From positions 1 to 7,963 of the forward strand of contig CAMTNN010000061.1 in NCBI GenBank assembly GCA_947073895.1: DNA of 7,963 nt, given 5' to 3'. The stretch's first letter is position 1. Each line of letters begins with the position of its first letter. The position numbers and the translations under genes are program-made. This DNA comes from an uncultured cyanobacterium (GTDB lineage Bacteria; Cyanobacteriota; Vampirovibrionia; Gastranaerophilales; Gastranaerophilaceae). This document shows, piece after piece, positions 1 to 5,977 of the stretch. The notes beneath the pieces were generated by a model. The model worked only from the letters and a program-made list of their open reading frames with translations, ran no database searches and had not been told where the DNA came from.

Positions 1-1141
1 TATTTACAGAAACATTATTAGCACCCAGTTTGGATACAGTCATACCCTGACCTATAGCCATAGTATTCGGAGTATTTTGATTCACTGTTACTTGAGAACC
101 GATTGCTACTGAATTAGTACTATTTTTAGAAACAGTTGCCCCACGACCACCAATTGCCATCGCATTAGAAGCAAATACTCGTGCACTTTGACCTATTGCT
201 ATCGAGTTTTGGCAATCAAAATCATTACTAACCAATGGGCCAAGACCAATAGCAATAGAGTTAGCTGAATTTGCTCGTGCATCCCTACCTATTGCAATAG
301 TGTTAGTAGAATTTGTTCGTGCGTTTGAACTCATGGCGATTGAATCCTCTCCTCTCGCTTGTGCAGCATCTCCTATCGCTATTGCACGTGATGCAGCCTG
401 CGTATTGGCATTACTACCGTAATAACCGGGCGAACCAATAGCAACTGCACTGCTCGCAGCTAATGATTCCTGACCTATTGCAATAGCACCATTCCCTCCA
501 ATTGCAGCTTCTGCTTTTCTACCAATTGCTATTGAGTCATCAGTTCTTGTTATTGCCCCTGTGCCTAATGCAATTGTATTAGCCGCATTTGAGGATGCAC
601 CAGATCCAATTGCAATCGAACGAGTGGAAGCTCTCAATAACTCTGCGCGTCGCCCGATTGCAACACCACCTTGTCCGTGGGCAGTTATTTCTCTACCAAT
701 TGCAACTTGATCCGTTCCGTCAACTTGATTATCTCTTCCTAATACCACAGTATTCGATAAATTATTTAGGGGCATAGTAAGATTGCTCAACCAAATATTA
801 TCATTCTGACCGCCTCCTGTAAAACGATATAAATGCCCACCGTTATGACCAAACATTATATGCGGAGTAGTATCTGTTCTCGAAGAGATATATAATTTTG
901 GATTAGTATTATCTGGACGTGATACGGATGTTCCGATACCAACTGTTGTATTATCATTATCATTGTTATTAGACATATTATAGCCTATGGACGACCCTAC
1001 TGTACGTTTCCATAAAGATGTATCTGTCGTTTCCCGTACCATTTTCTTATTCACCATTGGAGCTGATGCTGCCGCTACTATCGCTACTATTGATAATACG
1101 ACCATCATTTCCATGAGCGAAAACCCATTTAATCTTTTCAT
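1..1141 (-). CDS. Prepilin-leader protein with YadA-like head repeats (partial, C-terminus beyond window)
   Basis: The frame is open for 380 codons from the ATG at 1141 to the window edge, so the 3' end is missing. The N-terminus MKRLNGFSLMEMMVVLSIVA is a class III prepilin leader: a short basic stretch, Gly6 | Phe7 as the expected PilD-type cleavage and methylation site, Glu11 at mature position +5, then a hydrophobic helix to about residue 27. Residues 28-125 are a polar linker without a recognised domain. From residue 132 on there are 16 copies of a [IVM]A[IL]Gxxx motif (starts near 132, 146, 160, 176, 190, 204, 220, 233, 254, 268, 282, 296, 314, 328, 345, 361). This is the signature of the YadA/Hep_Hag left-handed beta-roll head of trimeric autotransporter adhesins. 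A GAGG ribosome site lies 7 nt upstream of the ATG. Seen: leader and repeats. Inferred: a pilin-like or inner-membrane-anchored surface adhesin, possibly trimeric. No Sec signal or YadA barrel anchor is visible. Confidence 0.88.
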   Translation of the reverse strand, partial: MKRLNGFSLMEMMVVLSIVAIVAAASAPMVNKKMVRETTDTSLWKRTVGSSIGYNMSNNNDNDNTTVGIGTSVSRPDNTNPKLYISSRTDTTPHIMFGHNGGHLYRFTGGGQNDNIWLSNLTMPLNNLSNTVVLGRDNQVDGTDQVAIGREITAHGQGGVAIGRRAELLRASTRSIAIGSGASSNAANTIALGTGAITRTDDSIAIGRKAEAAIGGNGAIAIGQESLAASSAVAIGSPGYYGSNANTQAASRAIAIGDAAQARGEDSIAMSSNARTNSTNTIAIGRDARANSANSIAIGLGPLVSNDFDCQNSIAIGQSARVFASNAMAIGGRGATVSKNSTNSVAIGSQVTVNQNTPNTMAIGQGMTVSKLGANNVSVN

Positions 1142-1148
1142 TCAATTA

Positions 1149-1152
1149 CCTC
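1149..1152 (-). promoter_or_regulatory. Ribosome binding site of the prepilin/YadA-head gene
   Basis: The minus strand reads GAGG, 7 nt before the ATG at 1141. This spacing supports that start over the internal ATG codons at residues 10 and 12, which would destroy the prepilin cleavage site. Confidence 0.7.
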
Positions 1153-1174
1153 GCTATTTAAGTCTTATTTAGCT

Positions 1175-1202
1175 ATTTACATAATTAATATTATGTGACC
1201 CT
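1175..1202 (+). repeat. Left arm of perfect 28-bp inverted repeat
   Basis: This arm is the exact reverse complement of 1314-1341, with no mismatch over 28 positions. It contains an internal palindrome at 1179-1196, ACATAAT-TAAT-ATTATGT. It lies between the adhesin ribosome site and the interior promoter, so it would be part of the adhesin mRNA leader. Confidence 0.97.
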
Positions 1203-1246
1203 ATTTAAAAGTAAAAAACAATAATAGCAAGGGTTTGAGCTAATTG

Positions 1247-1252
1247 AGTATA
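1247..1252 (-). promoter_or_regulatory. Weak possible -10 element towards the adhesin gene
   Basis: The minus strand reads TATACT (5 of 6 matches to TATAAT) about 105 nt before the adhesin ATG. No good -35 stands 16-18 bp upstream; the best is TTGTGA at a 20-bp spacing. If used, it would give low expression of the adhesin in the present orientation. It is recorded as the best leftward candidate, not as a confident promoter. Confidence 0.25.
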
Positions 1253-1271
1253 ATTGTAAAATTAACAATAG

Positions 1272-1300
1272 TTCACAAAGTATGCCTTGTATGCTATAAT
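1272..1300 (+). promoter_or_regulatory. Sigma70-type promoter inside the inverted-repeat segment, reading right
   Basis: The -35 is TTCACA at 1272-1277 (5 of 6 matches to TTGACA). It is followed by a 17-bp spacer and the -10 TATAAT at 1295-1300, a perfect match with an extended TG at 1292-1293. The predicted start is near 1307, just before the right arm. This is the best promoter in the intergenic region. It currently drives transcription towards uvrB with a leader of about 190 nt. The right-arm palindrome (1320-1337) would be transcribed from about +14, a position where a bound protein could block elongation. Confidence 0.7.
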
Positions 1301-1313
1301 ATACATATGAGGC

Positions 1314-1341
1314 AGGGTCACATAATATTAATTATGTAAAT
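1314..1341 (+). repeat. Right arm of perfect 28-bp inverted repeat
   Basis: This arm is the exact reverse complement of 1175-1202. Its internal palindrome, at 1320-1337, is ACATAAT-ATTA-ATTATGT, with the central four bases inverted relative to the left arm. The two palindrome centres are 141 bp apart. Confidence 0.97.
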
Positions 1342-1495
1342 CCGCGTTTTTTGTGTTGTTTAGGTGATAATATATAGGAGCGTTAAATAAATTTAAAGCT
1401 AAGCTTGTATAATGAGTAATGGTATGTCCATTAAACGTAAAACCTAGCAGTATTAGGCATTGCCCACCCTACAATTCTTGGTGTATAATTTTGTT
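1342..1495. other. Remaining uvrB upstream region, no gene seen
   Basis: Together with the inverted-repeat segment this completes the 354-bp gap between the adhesin and uvrB start codons. It has no open frame of useful length with a ribosome site. An AGGAG at 1376-1380 is not followed by a start codon at a workable distance. A TATAAT at 1408-1413 lacks a -35. I see no recognisable LexA-type operator, riboswitch or small RNA. Confidence 0.5.
1460..1489 (+). promoter_or_regulatory. Possible uvrB-proximal promoter (leaderless start)
   Basis: TTGCCC at 1460-1465 (4 of 6 matches to the -35 consensus), an 18-bp spacer, then a perfect TATAAT at 1484-1489. A start 7 nt downstream falls on the A of the uvrB ATG at 1496, which would make the mRNA leaderless. 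This agrees with the absence of a clear ribosome site before that ATG. The prediction rests on sequence match only. Confidence 0.45.
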
Positions 1496-3487
1496 ATGCA
1501 AAAAGAATTCAAGATATCTTCAAAATACAAACCCGCAGGCGACCAGCCGAAAGCTATTGAGCAATTGGTTGATGGTGCACTTAAAGGTGAAGATACTCAA
1601 ACACTTTTGGGGATTACAGGATCGGGAAAAACTTTTACGATTGCAAACGTGATTGAAAGAGTTCAAAAACCAACTCTTATTATTGCACATAACAAAACTC
1701 TTGCCGCTCAGCTTTACAACGAGTTTAAAGAACTTTTCCCTGATAATGCAGTTGAATATTTTATTTCTTATTACGATTATTATCAGCCGGAAGCTTATAT
1801 TCCACGCACCGATACTTACATTGAAAAATCAGCAAGCATAAACGAAGAAATCGACCGGCTCCGCCATAATACAACCAGAAGTCTTTATGAACGCAATGAC
1901 GTAATTGTTATTGCATCAGTCAGCTGTATTTACGGTTTGGGTTTACCTGAAAGTTATTTTAAAGGCACAATTGAGTTAAAAGTAGGAATGGAGCTTGAAC
2001 GTAACGATTTAATAAAACATCTTGTATCTGTTCAATATACCAGAAACGATGTTGAGCTTGAGCGTTCAACTTTCCGCGCACGCGGTGATATTTTAGAAAT
2101 TATGCCTGCGTATGAAAAAATTGTTACACGTATTTATTTCTTTGGTGACGAAATAGAAAAAATTGTTAAAATCGACCACTTAACAGGCGAAATAATTGAA
2201 GCGCCGGAATCAGTTGTAATCTATCCTGCTGTGCACTATATAGCTTATGATGAAAATGAAGACGAAACTCTTGCAATGATTAGACAAGAGCTCAAAAATC
2301 GTGTTGCAGAATTAGAGAGCGAAAACAAAATACTTGAATCACAGCGCCTTCAACAGCGTGTAAAATACGATATCGAAATGATTAAGGAAATGGGCTACTG
2401 TTCAGGAATTGAAAACTATTCAAGAATCATTGAACGCCGTGCTCCTGGAACTCCGCCTGCAACTTTATTAGATTATTTTCAAAGTGAATTTTTAACAGTT
2501 ATTGACGAATCACACGTAACAATTCCACAGCTTAACGGAATGTACCACGGCGATGCTTCAAGGAAGAAAACTCTGATTGATTACGGGTTCAGACTTCCTT
2601 GTGCCAAGGATAACAGACCTTTAAAAAGTAAAGAATTTTTTGATAAAGTAGGACAGAAAATTTATATTTCGGCGACTCCTGCTGATTTTGAACTTCAAAC
2701 TTCTTCCCGACTTGTGGAACAAATTATCCGCCCAACAGGACTTGTTGACCCTAAAATTCATATTCGTCCGATTGAAAGTCAGATTCCTGATTTAAAAAAA
2801 GAAATAGCAAAACGTGCCGAAAAGAATGAACGCGTTTTGATTACAACTTTGACAAAACGCATGGCAGAAGACTTAACTGATTATTTCTTACAGGACGGAA
2901 TTCGTGTAAGATATTTGCACAGCGGAGTTAAGTCAATTGAGCGTGTAGAAATTCTGCGTGATTTAAGATTAGGTGAGTTTGACGTTCTAATCGGTGTTAA
3001 CCTGCTTCGTGAAGGGCTTGATATTCCTGAAGTTTCGCTTGTTGCAATTATGGACGCGGATAAAGAAGGATTTTTGCGCTCGGATACAAGTTTGATTCAG
3101 ACAATCGGGCGTGCTGCAAGAAACGCTTGCGGTGAAGTTATTATGTACGCTGATAAAATCACAGATTCAATGCAACGTGCGATTGACGAAACCAATCGCC
3201 GTCGTGAAATTCAGCTTGAACATAATAAAAAATACGGAATAATTCCACAAACAATTAAAAAACCGATTGAAAACAATCTTCTTTCACTTGTTGAAAGCTA
3301 CAGAAGCTTTGAAGATATTGTTGCAGAAGAAATGGTTGATTTAGGAATCGACAAAAAAGATTTGCCTAAACTTATTACAAAACTTGAAAAAGACATGCAC
3401 AAAGCTGCTAAAATACTTGATTTTGAACGCGCAGCCGAAATTCGCGACCAGTTGAAAAAACTTAGGGAAATGGTGAAAAATGACTAA
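1496..3487 (+). CDS. uvrB: Excinuclease ABC subunit UvrB
   Basis: UvrB is the damage-verifying helicase-like subunit of UvrABC nucleotide excision repair; it is loaded by UvrA and then recruits UvrC. At 663 aa it has the usual family length. It opens with the conserved [14 protein letters not shown], then Walker A GITGSGKT at 39-46. The beta-hairpin that clamps [13 protein letters not shown], is at 92-101, with tyrosines at 92, 93, 95, 96, 101 and 108 as in E. coli UvrB. The DESH box is at 337-340, a SATP-type motif lies near 395, and motif [11 protein letters not shown] is at 535-543. A C-terminal UVR domain (about 623-663) contacts UvrC. The ATG at 1496 is chosen because family proteins begin here; an upstream in-frame TTG at 1460 adds 12 non-conserved residues and overlaps the putative promoter. 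All key residues look intact. It is first in a run with the TPR gene and csaB, and no SOS box is recognised upstream. Confidence 0.98.
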   Translation: MQKEFKISSKYKPAGDQPKAIEQLVDGALKGEDTQTLLGITGSGKTFTIANVIERVQKPTLIIAHNKTLAAQLYNEFKELFPDNAVEYFISYYDYYQPEAYIPRTDTYIEKSASINEEIDRLRHNTTRSLYERNDVIVIASVSCIYGLGLPESYFKGTIELKVGMELERNDLIKHLVSVQYTRNDVELERSTFRARGDILEIMPAYEKIVTRIYFFGDEIEKIVKIDHLTGEIIEAPESVVIYPAVHYIAYDENEDETLAMIRQELKNRVAELESENKILESQRLQQRVKYDIEMIKEMGYCSGIENYSRIIERRAPGTPPATLLDYFQSEFLTVIDESHVTIPQLNGMYHGDASRKKTLIDYGFRLPCAKDNRPLKSKEFFDKVGQKIYISATPADFELQTSSRLVEQIIRPTGLVDPKIHIRPIESQIPDLKKEIAKRAEKNERVLITTLTKRMAEDLTDYFLQDGIRVRYLHSGVKSIERVEILRDLRLGEFDVLIGVNLLREGLDIPEVSLVAIMDADKEGFLRSDTSLIQTIGRAARNACGEVIMYADKITDSMQRAIDETNRRREIQLEHNKKYGIIPQTIKKPIENNLLSLVESYRSFEDIVAEEMVDLGIDKKDLPKLITKLEKDMHKAAKILDFERAAEIRDQLKKLREMVKND

Positions 3488-3965
3488 TGACTATAAATAC
3501 TATCTTGATAACGGGATTTTTGATATCCAAAACGGAAGATTCGGTGACGGAATCGAAAATATCAATAAATCTCTTGAGTTAAAAAATGATTGGGAAATAC
3601 CTTATTTTTACAGGGCTGTAGCTAATCAGGCTCTTGAAAATTTTGATGATGCGATTTTGGACTACACAAAAGCACTTCAATTAAACGACAAAATGGTTGA
3701 TGCTTACTATAATCGCGCAAAGATTTTGTTATCAAGAAAAGATATAGAAAATCCCGATATTAACCGCGCGGTCACTGATTTAGAAAAAGCACTTGAACTT
3801 GACCCGAATTTTGTTGAAGCACTTTATGCTATGGCTGCTGCACAAAAGAAATTAGAAAAATATCACGAAGCATTGGTATTTTTGAACAGGCTTTTGGAAA
3901 TTGAACCGGAAGCAATACACGCAAGAGCTTTGAAAAAGCTTTTATTAACCAAGTATTTAGTGTAG
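3480..3965 (+). CDS. Tetratricopeptide repeat protein, 161 aa
   Basis: This is a small all-helical protein made almost wholly of four TPR units, at about residues 5-38, 39-72, 73-110 and 111-144. Each ends in the typical A-L-x-L/I-x-P/N pattern ([23 protein letters not shown]). The third unit carries an insertion of about four residues (ENPD) between its helices. No signal peptide or membrane segment is seen, so it is probably a cytoplasmic protein-protein adaptor. The ATG at 3480 overlaps the uvrB stop by 8 bp, indicating translational coupling. Its stop codon overlaps the ribosome site of csaB. The position suggests co-expression with both neighbours; the binding partner cannot be read from the sequence. 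Confidence 0.9.
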   Translation: MTNDYKYYLDNGIFDIQNGRFGDGIENINKSLELKNDWEIPYFYRAVANQALENFDDAILDYTKALQLNDKMVDAYYNRAKILLSRKDIENPDINRAVTDLEKALELDPNFVEALYAMAAAQKKLEKYHEALVFLNRLLEIEPEAIHARALKKLLLTKYLV

Positions 3966-3968
3966 GAG
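3964..3968 (+). promoter_or_regulatory. Ribosome binding site of csaB
   Basis: AGGAG stands 8 nt before the ATG at 3977 and overlaps the TAG stop of the TPR gene. This fixes the csaB start and links its translation to the upstream gene. Confidence 0.8.
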
Positions 3969-3976
3969 ATTTTCTA

Positions 3977-4924
3977 ATGGCAAAATATGTTGTTTCAGGA
4001 TACATCGGATTTGATAACTTTGGTGACGAAGCTATTGCAAGTGTTTTAGTCTCCGAACTCAAAAAAAATAATGCTGAAAAAATCACCCTAATTTCTTCCA
4101 ACCCTGAAAAAACTTCAAAATTATATAATGTAAACTCTGTCGGAATGTTTAAATTTTTAAAACCGATAATGGAATCAGATGTCCTAATTTCAGGCGGAGG
4201 AAGCCTTTTACAGGATGTTACAAGTTTAAAAAGTCTTATGTATTATCTTGGAATAATAATGTGCGCATTATTTTTCAGAAAAAAAGTCATAATTTTTGCA
4301 CAGGGTTTTACTCCATTTAAAACAAAAATAGGAAAAATTTTAACAAAATTTGTTTTAAAAAGATGTTATAAAATCACAGTGCGTGATGAAAACTCACAAA
4401 AACTTTTACAAGATATGGGAATTGAATCAATTCTTGTTACAGACCCTGTTTTTGGTATAGAAGTTCCGAAAAAAGAAAAACACGGAGTTGGTTTACAATT
4501 GAGAAGTTTTCCAACTTTGACAAATGAATTTGTAGAAAAATTAATTGCAGAAATAAAAAAACGTTTTCCAAATGAAGAAATTAAGCTAATTTCATTGCAA
4601 GATAGTATAGATTTACCTGTTTTAGAAAAAATTGACGAAAAAATTCTCAAAAATCTAAGCGTTCTAGAGGCAATAAACGAATTATCAAGTCTTGAATACC
4701 TTATAGGAATGCGTTTTCACGCTTGTCTTGCTGCAGCAAAAGCAGGAGTTAAGGTTTTGGGAATAAATTATGATGTAAAAGTTGAAACATTAGCTAAAAA
4801 CCTTGGTTTTCCGCTTCTTGAATTAGATGGAAGTAATTTAGAAGGCGGGTTTAATTCTCTTATGAATACTGGAAATTATTCTATACCTGAATTTCATTCA
4901 ATTTTTGATACAGAGCAGAATTAA
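3977..4924 (+). CDS. csaB: CsaB-type polysaccharide pyruvyl transferase
   Basis: A 315-aa member of the polysaccharide pyruvyl transferase family, which transfers the pyruvate of phosphoenolpyruvate as a ketal onto cell-wall polysaccharide. In Bacillus and in cyanobacteria, CsaB-made pyruvylated polymers anchor SLH-domain proteins to the wall. The visible CsaB signatures are an N-terminal GYIGFDNFGDEA (8-19), SGGGSLLQDVTSLKSL at about 72-87, a KVIIFAQGFTPF strand-loop, a VTDPVFG stretch, IGMRFHACLAAAKAG with the conserved Arg246 and His248, and a closing GINYDVKV. Length and motif order fit a complete enzyme. It has no signal peptide and is likely cytoplasmic, as for the family. It is last in the uvrB-TPR-csaB run, and its last 44 bp overlap the converging PurD-like gene. 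The substrate polymer and the SLH partners are not in this window. Confidence 0.9.
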   Translation: MAKYVVSGYIGFDNFGDEAIASVLVSELKKNNAEKITLISSNPEKTSKLYNVNSVGMFKFLKPIMESDVLISGGGSLLQDVTSLKSLMYYLGIIMCALFFRKKVIIFAQGFTPFKTKIGKILTKFVLKRCYKITVRDENSQKLLQDMGIESILVTDPVFGIEVPKKEKHGVGLQLRSFPTLTNEFVEKLIAEIKKRFPNEEIKLISLQDSIDLPVLEKIDEKILKNLSVLEAINELSSLEYLIGMRFHACLAAAKAGVKVLGINYDVKVETLAKNLGFPLLELDGSNLEGGFNSLMNTGNYSIPEFHSIFDTEQN

Positions 4925-5666
4925 GAATATAAAGTAAATCACCGTAGAATTTACAATTTTCATTTACATCCATTTTGTATTCCAAAAGATACCAGTCATT
5001 TTTTGCCCAAATAAGTTTGGAGGTAAAAAATCCCATAAAATCAGCTTTTTCATCCGATAACATAAAATGAAGTTTTGTTTTGTAAAGTTCCAATCTGTCT
5101 TGCTGAACTTCCGTAAGATTTTCTATAGGAAAACTAAGCAGATTTTTTCCATCCCATAAAGAAACAAGTTCAAAAACTTCACCTCCCAAATATTCCTCAA
5201 GAAAAGTTTTTTCGCCTTCTAATGTTTGCATTTTATTAATCAAATCAGACATAGATTTTGCAATATAAGTCATCTTTGGTTTATCAGTTTTTATTATGAC
5301 AGGAAAAGAAAGCGGAGCTTTTATAACTTCCGGCACATTAACCGAATAATAATTTGCAAGTTGTTTTGCAACCAATCTTGAAGTTTCAAGATTAGACCAT
5401 TTTTTATTTATAGCAAAAATGTTTATAAAATTTTTTTTCAAAACATCAGCAATGCCTGCCTGAATTAAATCTTTATCAGAAGTTATTACTACATCAATCT
5501 TTAATGCACGAGCTTTATTTGCAAGATCTTCAAAACTATCAAACTCGATATTAGGAATATCTTCCAAAGGTTCAATAGTAGCTGTATACAATTTATCAAG
5601 AAGTTTAGACTTACAAACCGCCTCCAGCAAATTGTTTTGAGGTTTTCCGATTACAAGGATATTCAA
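4881..5666 (-). CDS. Short degenerate PurD-like (ATP-grasp) protein, 261 aa
   Basis: The order of motifs follows phosphoribosylamine-glycine ligase (PurD). It has an N-terminal strand MNILVIG, a DVVITSDKDLIQAGIADVL stretch (58-76) like PurD's GPEAPLVAGIVD region, and NLETSRLVAKQLA (92-104) like LEGSKAFAKDF. FPVIIKTD (121-128) resembles the ATP-binding strand, FLEEYLGGEVFELVSLWDG (155-173) resembles EEFLxGEE...DG, and ADFMGFF...WYLLEYKMDVNE resembles the late LEFNVRFGDPE segment. PurD is usually about 420 aa; this is 261. The glycine-rich ATP loop after the lysine, the NTGGMG loop and the RFGDPE metal site are not recognisable, and the C-terminal domain is missing. It is therefore probably not an active GAR synthetase; a regulatory or repurposed paralog is one inference. 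The start is a TTG at 5666 that overlaps the upstream stop (TTGA), with GGAGG 9 nt before it. No upstream ATG is usable: the nearest in-frame one is followed at once by TAA. Confidence 0.8.
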   Translation of the reverse strand: MNILVIGKPQNNLLEAVCKSKLLDKLYTATIEPLEDIPNIEFDSFEDLANKARALKIDVVITSDKDLIQAGIADVLKKNFINIFAINKKWSNLETSRLVAKQLANYYSVNVPEVIKAPLSFPVIIKTDKPKMTYIAKSMSDLINKMQTLEGEKTFLEEYLGGEVFELVSLWDGKNLLSFPIENLTEVQQDRLELYKTKLHFMLSDEKADFMGFFTSKLIWAKNDWYLLEYKMDVNENCKFYGDLLYILNSALYQKLNEIQV

Positions 5667-5968
5667 CCTTTACATCCTCCGCAACCATGGCATCCGTTGT
5701 TCATCAAATCTTTTATTTCAAACTGCTCATTATTCTCAATCTTTTCTTTAACAGCCGTAAAAAGTTTTTCGCCAACTTGTTCAAGGTAAAGTTTTAGATT
5801 ATCATAATGCATTTCGTTAGTAATAAAAATCGGATATTGAGCAATAATTTTATCCTCAAGAGTAATAGTTACACCGGTAACTTTTACCCCTGCTAAGATT
5901 GCATCTCTTACAGGGTCATCAGATTGAAATGCAGGTAAAAGTGAATAATGGAGTTTTAAATCTTTCAT
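5663..5968 (-). CDS. Small protein with C-terminal CHGCGGCKG motif, 101 aa
   Basis: I do not recognise a named family. The body (residues 1-88) looks like a compact alpha/beta domain: an N-terminal strand region, GVKVTGVTITLEDKIIAQYP as likely strands, then helices rich in Lys and Glu (YLEQVGEKLFTAVKEKIENN). The protein ends in CHGCGGCKG, with Cys93, His94, Cys96 and Cys99 in a CxxCxxC spacing that suits binding of a metal or an iron-sulfur cluster, or thiol chemistry. No leader peptide is seen. Its ATG is 9 nt after the glgA stop, with no clear ribosome site, so translation is probably coupled to glgA. The cysteine tail's coding DNA also carries the ribosome site for the next gene. A redox or metal-sensing accessory to the glgA cluster is possible but unproven. 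Confidence 0.8.
   Translation of the reverse strand: MKDLKLHYSLLPAFQSDDPVRDAILAGVKVTGVTITLEDKIIAQYPIFITNEMHYDNLKLYLEQVGEKLFTAVKEKIENNEQFEIKDLMNNGCHGCGGCKG
5676..5680 (-). promoter_or_regulatory. Ribosome binding site deciding the TTG start of the PurD-like gene
   Basis: The minus strand reads GGAGG, 9 nt before the TTG at 5666 and inside the cysteine-motif codons of the upstream gene. It is the main reason to accept TTG as the start. Confidence 0.7.
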
Positions 5969-5977
5969 AAGAATATT

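Larger units (their letters stand above)
1175..1341. other. Candidate invertible promoter segment between the adhesin gene and uvrB
   Basis: A 167-bp segment is bounded by perfect 28-bp inverted repeats with 111 bp between them. The identity stops abruptly on both sides: no pairing continues at 1174/1342 outward or 1203/1313 inward. The interior carries a near-consensus promoter reading rightwards, away from the adhesin gene. Inversion maps position x to 2516-x. It would place the promoter's -10 at 1216-1221 on the minus strand and its start point near 1209, about 68 nt before the adhesin ATG. This layout matches known DNA-inversion promoter switches in gut bacteria, such as the capsule promoters of Bacteroides fragilis. 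The alternatives are a MITE-like element or a pair of operators. No target-site duplication is visible (flanks TAGCT and CCGCG), which weakens the MITE reading. The arms are direct observation; invertibility is inference. Confidence 0.6.

Noticed and set aside
1..750. Regular repetition at a spacing of about 42-54 bp, CRISPR-like at first glance
   Set aside because: The repeats are short, degenerate and in codon phase on the minus strand; they are the protein-level AIG head repeats, not a repeat-spacer array.
589..1172. Short plus-strand open frames at 589-777 and 987-1172
   Set aside because: They lie opposite the prepilin/YadA-head gene, have no ribosome site and encode no recognisable protein.
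1175..1341. MITE or insertion-sequence remnant
   Set aside because: It was kept only as an alternative: terminal inverted repeats are present, but no target-site duplication is seen, and the interior holds a well-formed promoter suited to a switch.
1460..1495. TTG at 1460 as the uvrB start
   Set aside because: It adds 12 residues absent from the family, lacks a ribosome site and overlaps the putative promoter.
1342..1495. SOS (LexA) box upstream of uvrB
   Set aside because: No CGAACN4GTTCG, CTGTN8ACAG or AGTACN4GTAC-like dyad was found; the ACATAAT palindrome is unlike known LexA sites.
3829..4650. Minus-strand open frames within the TPR and csaB genes (3829-4101, 4366-4650) and a plus-strand frame within glgA (6815-7051)
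   Set aside because: They are opposite strongly supported genes and show no ribosome site or known motif.
4934..4954. Hairpin GTAAAT...ATTTAC as a terminator for csaB
   Set aside because: The stem has only 6 AT-rich pairs with no proper U-tract, and it lies inside the opposing gene.
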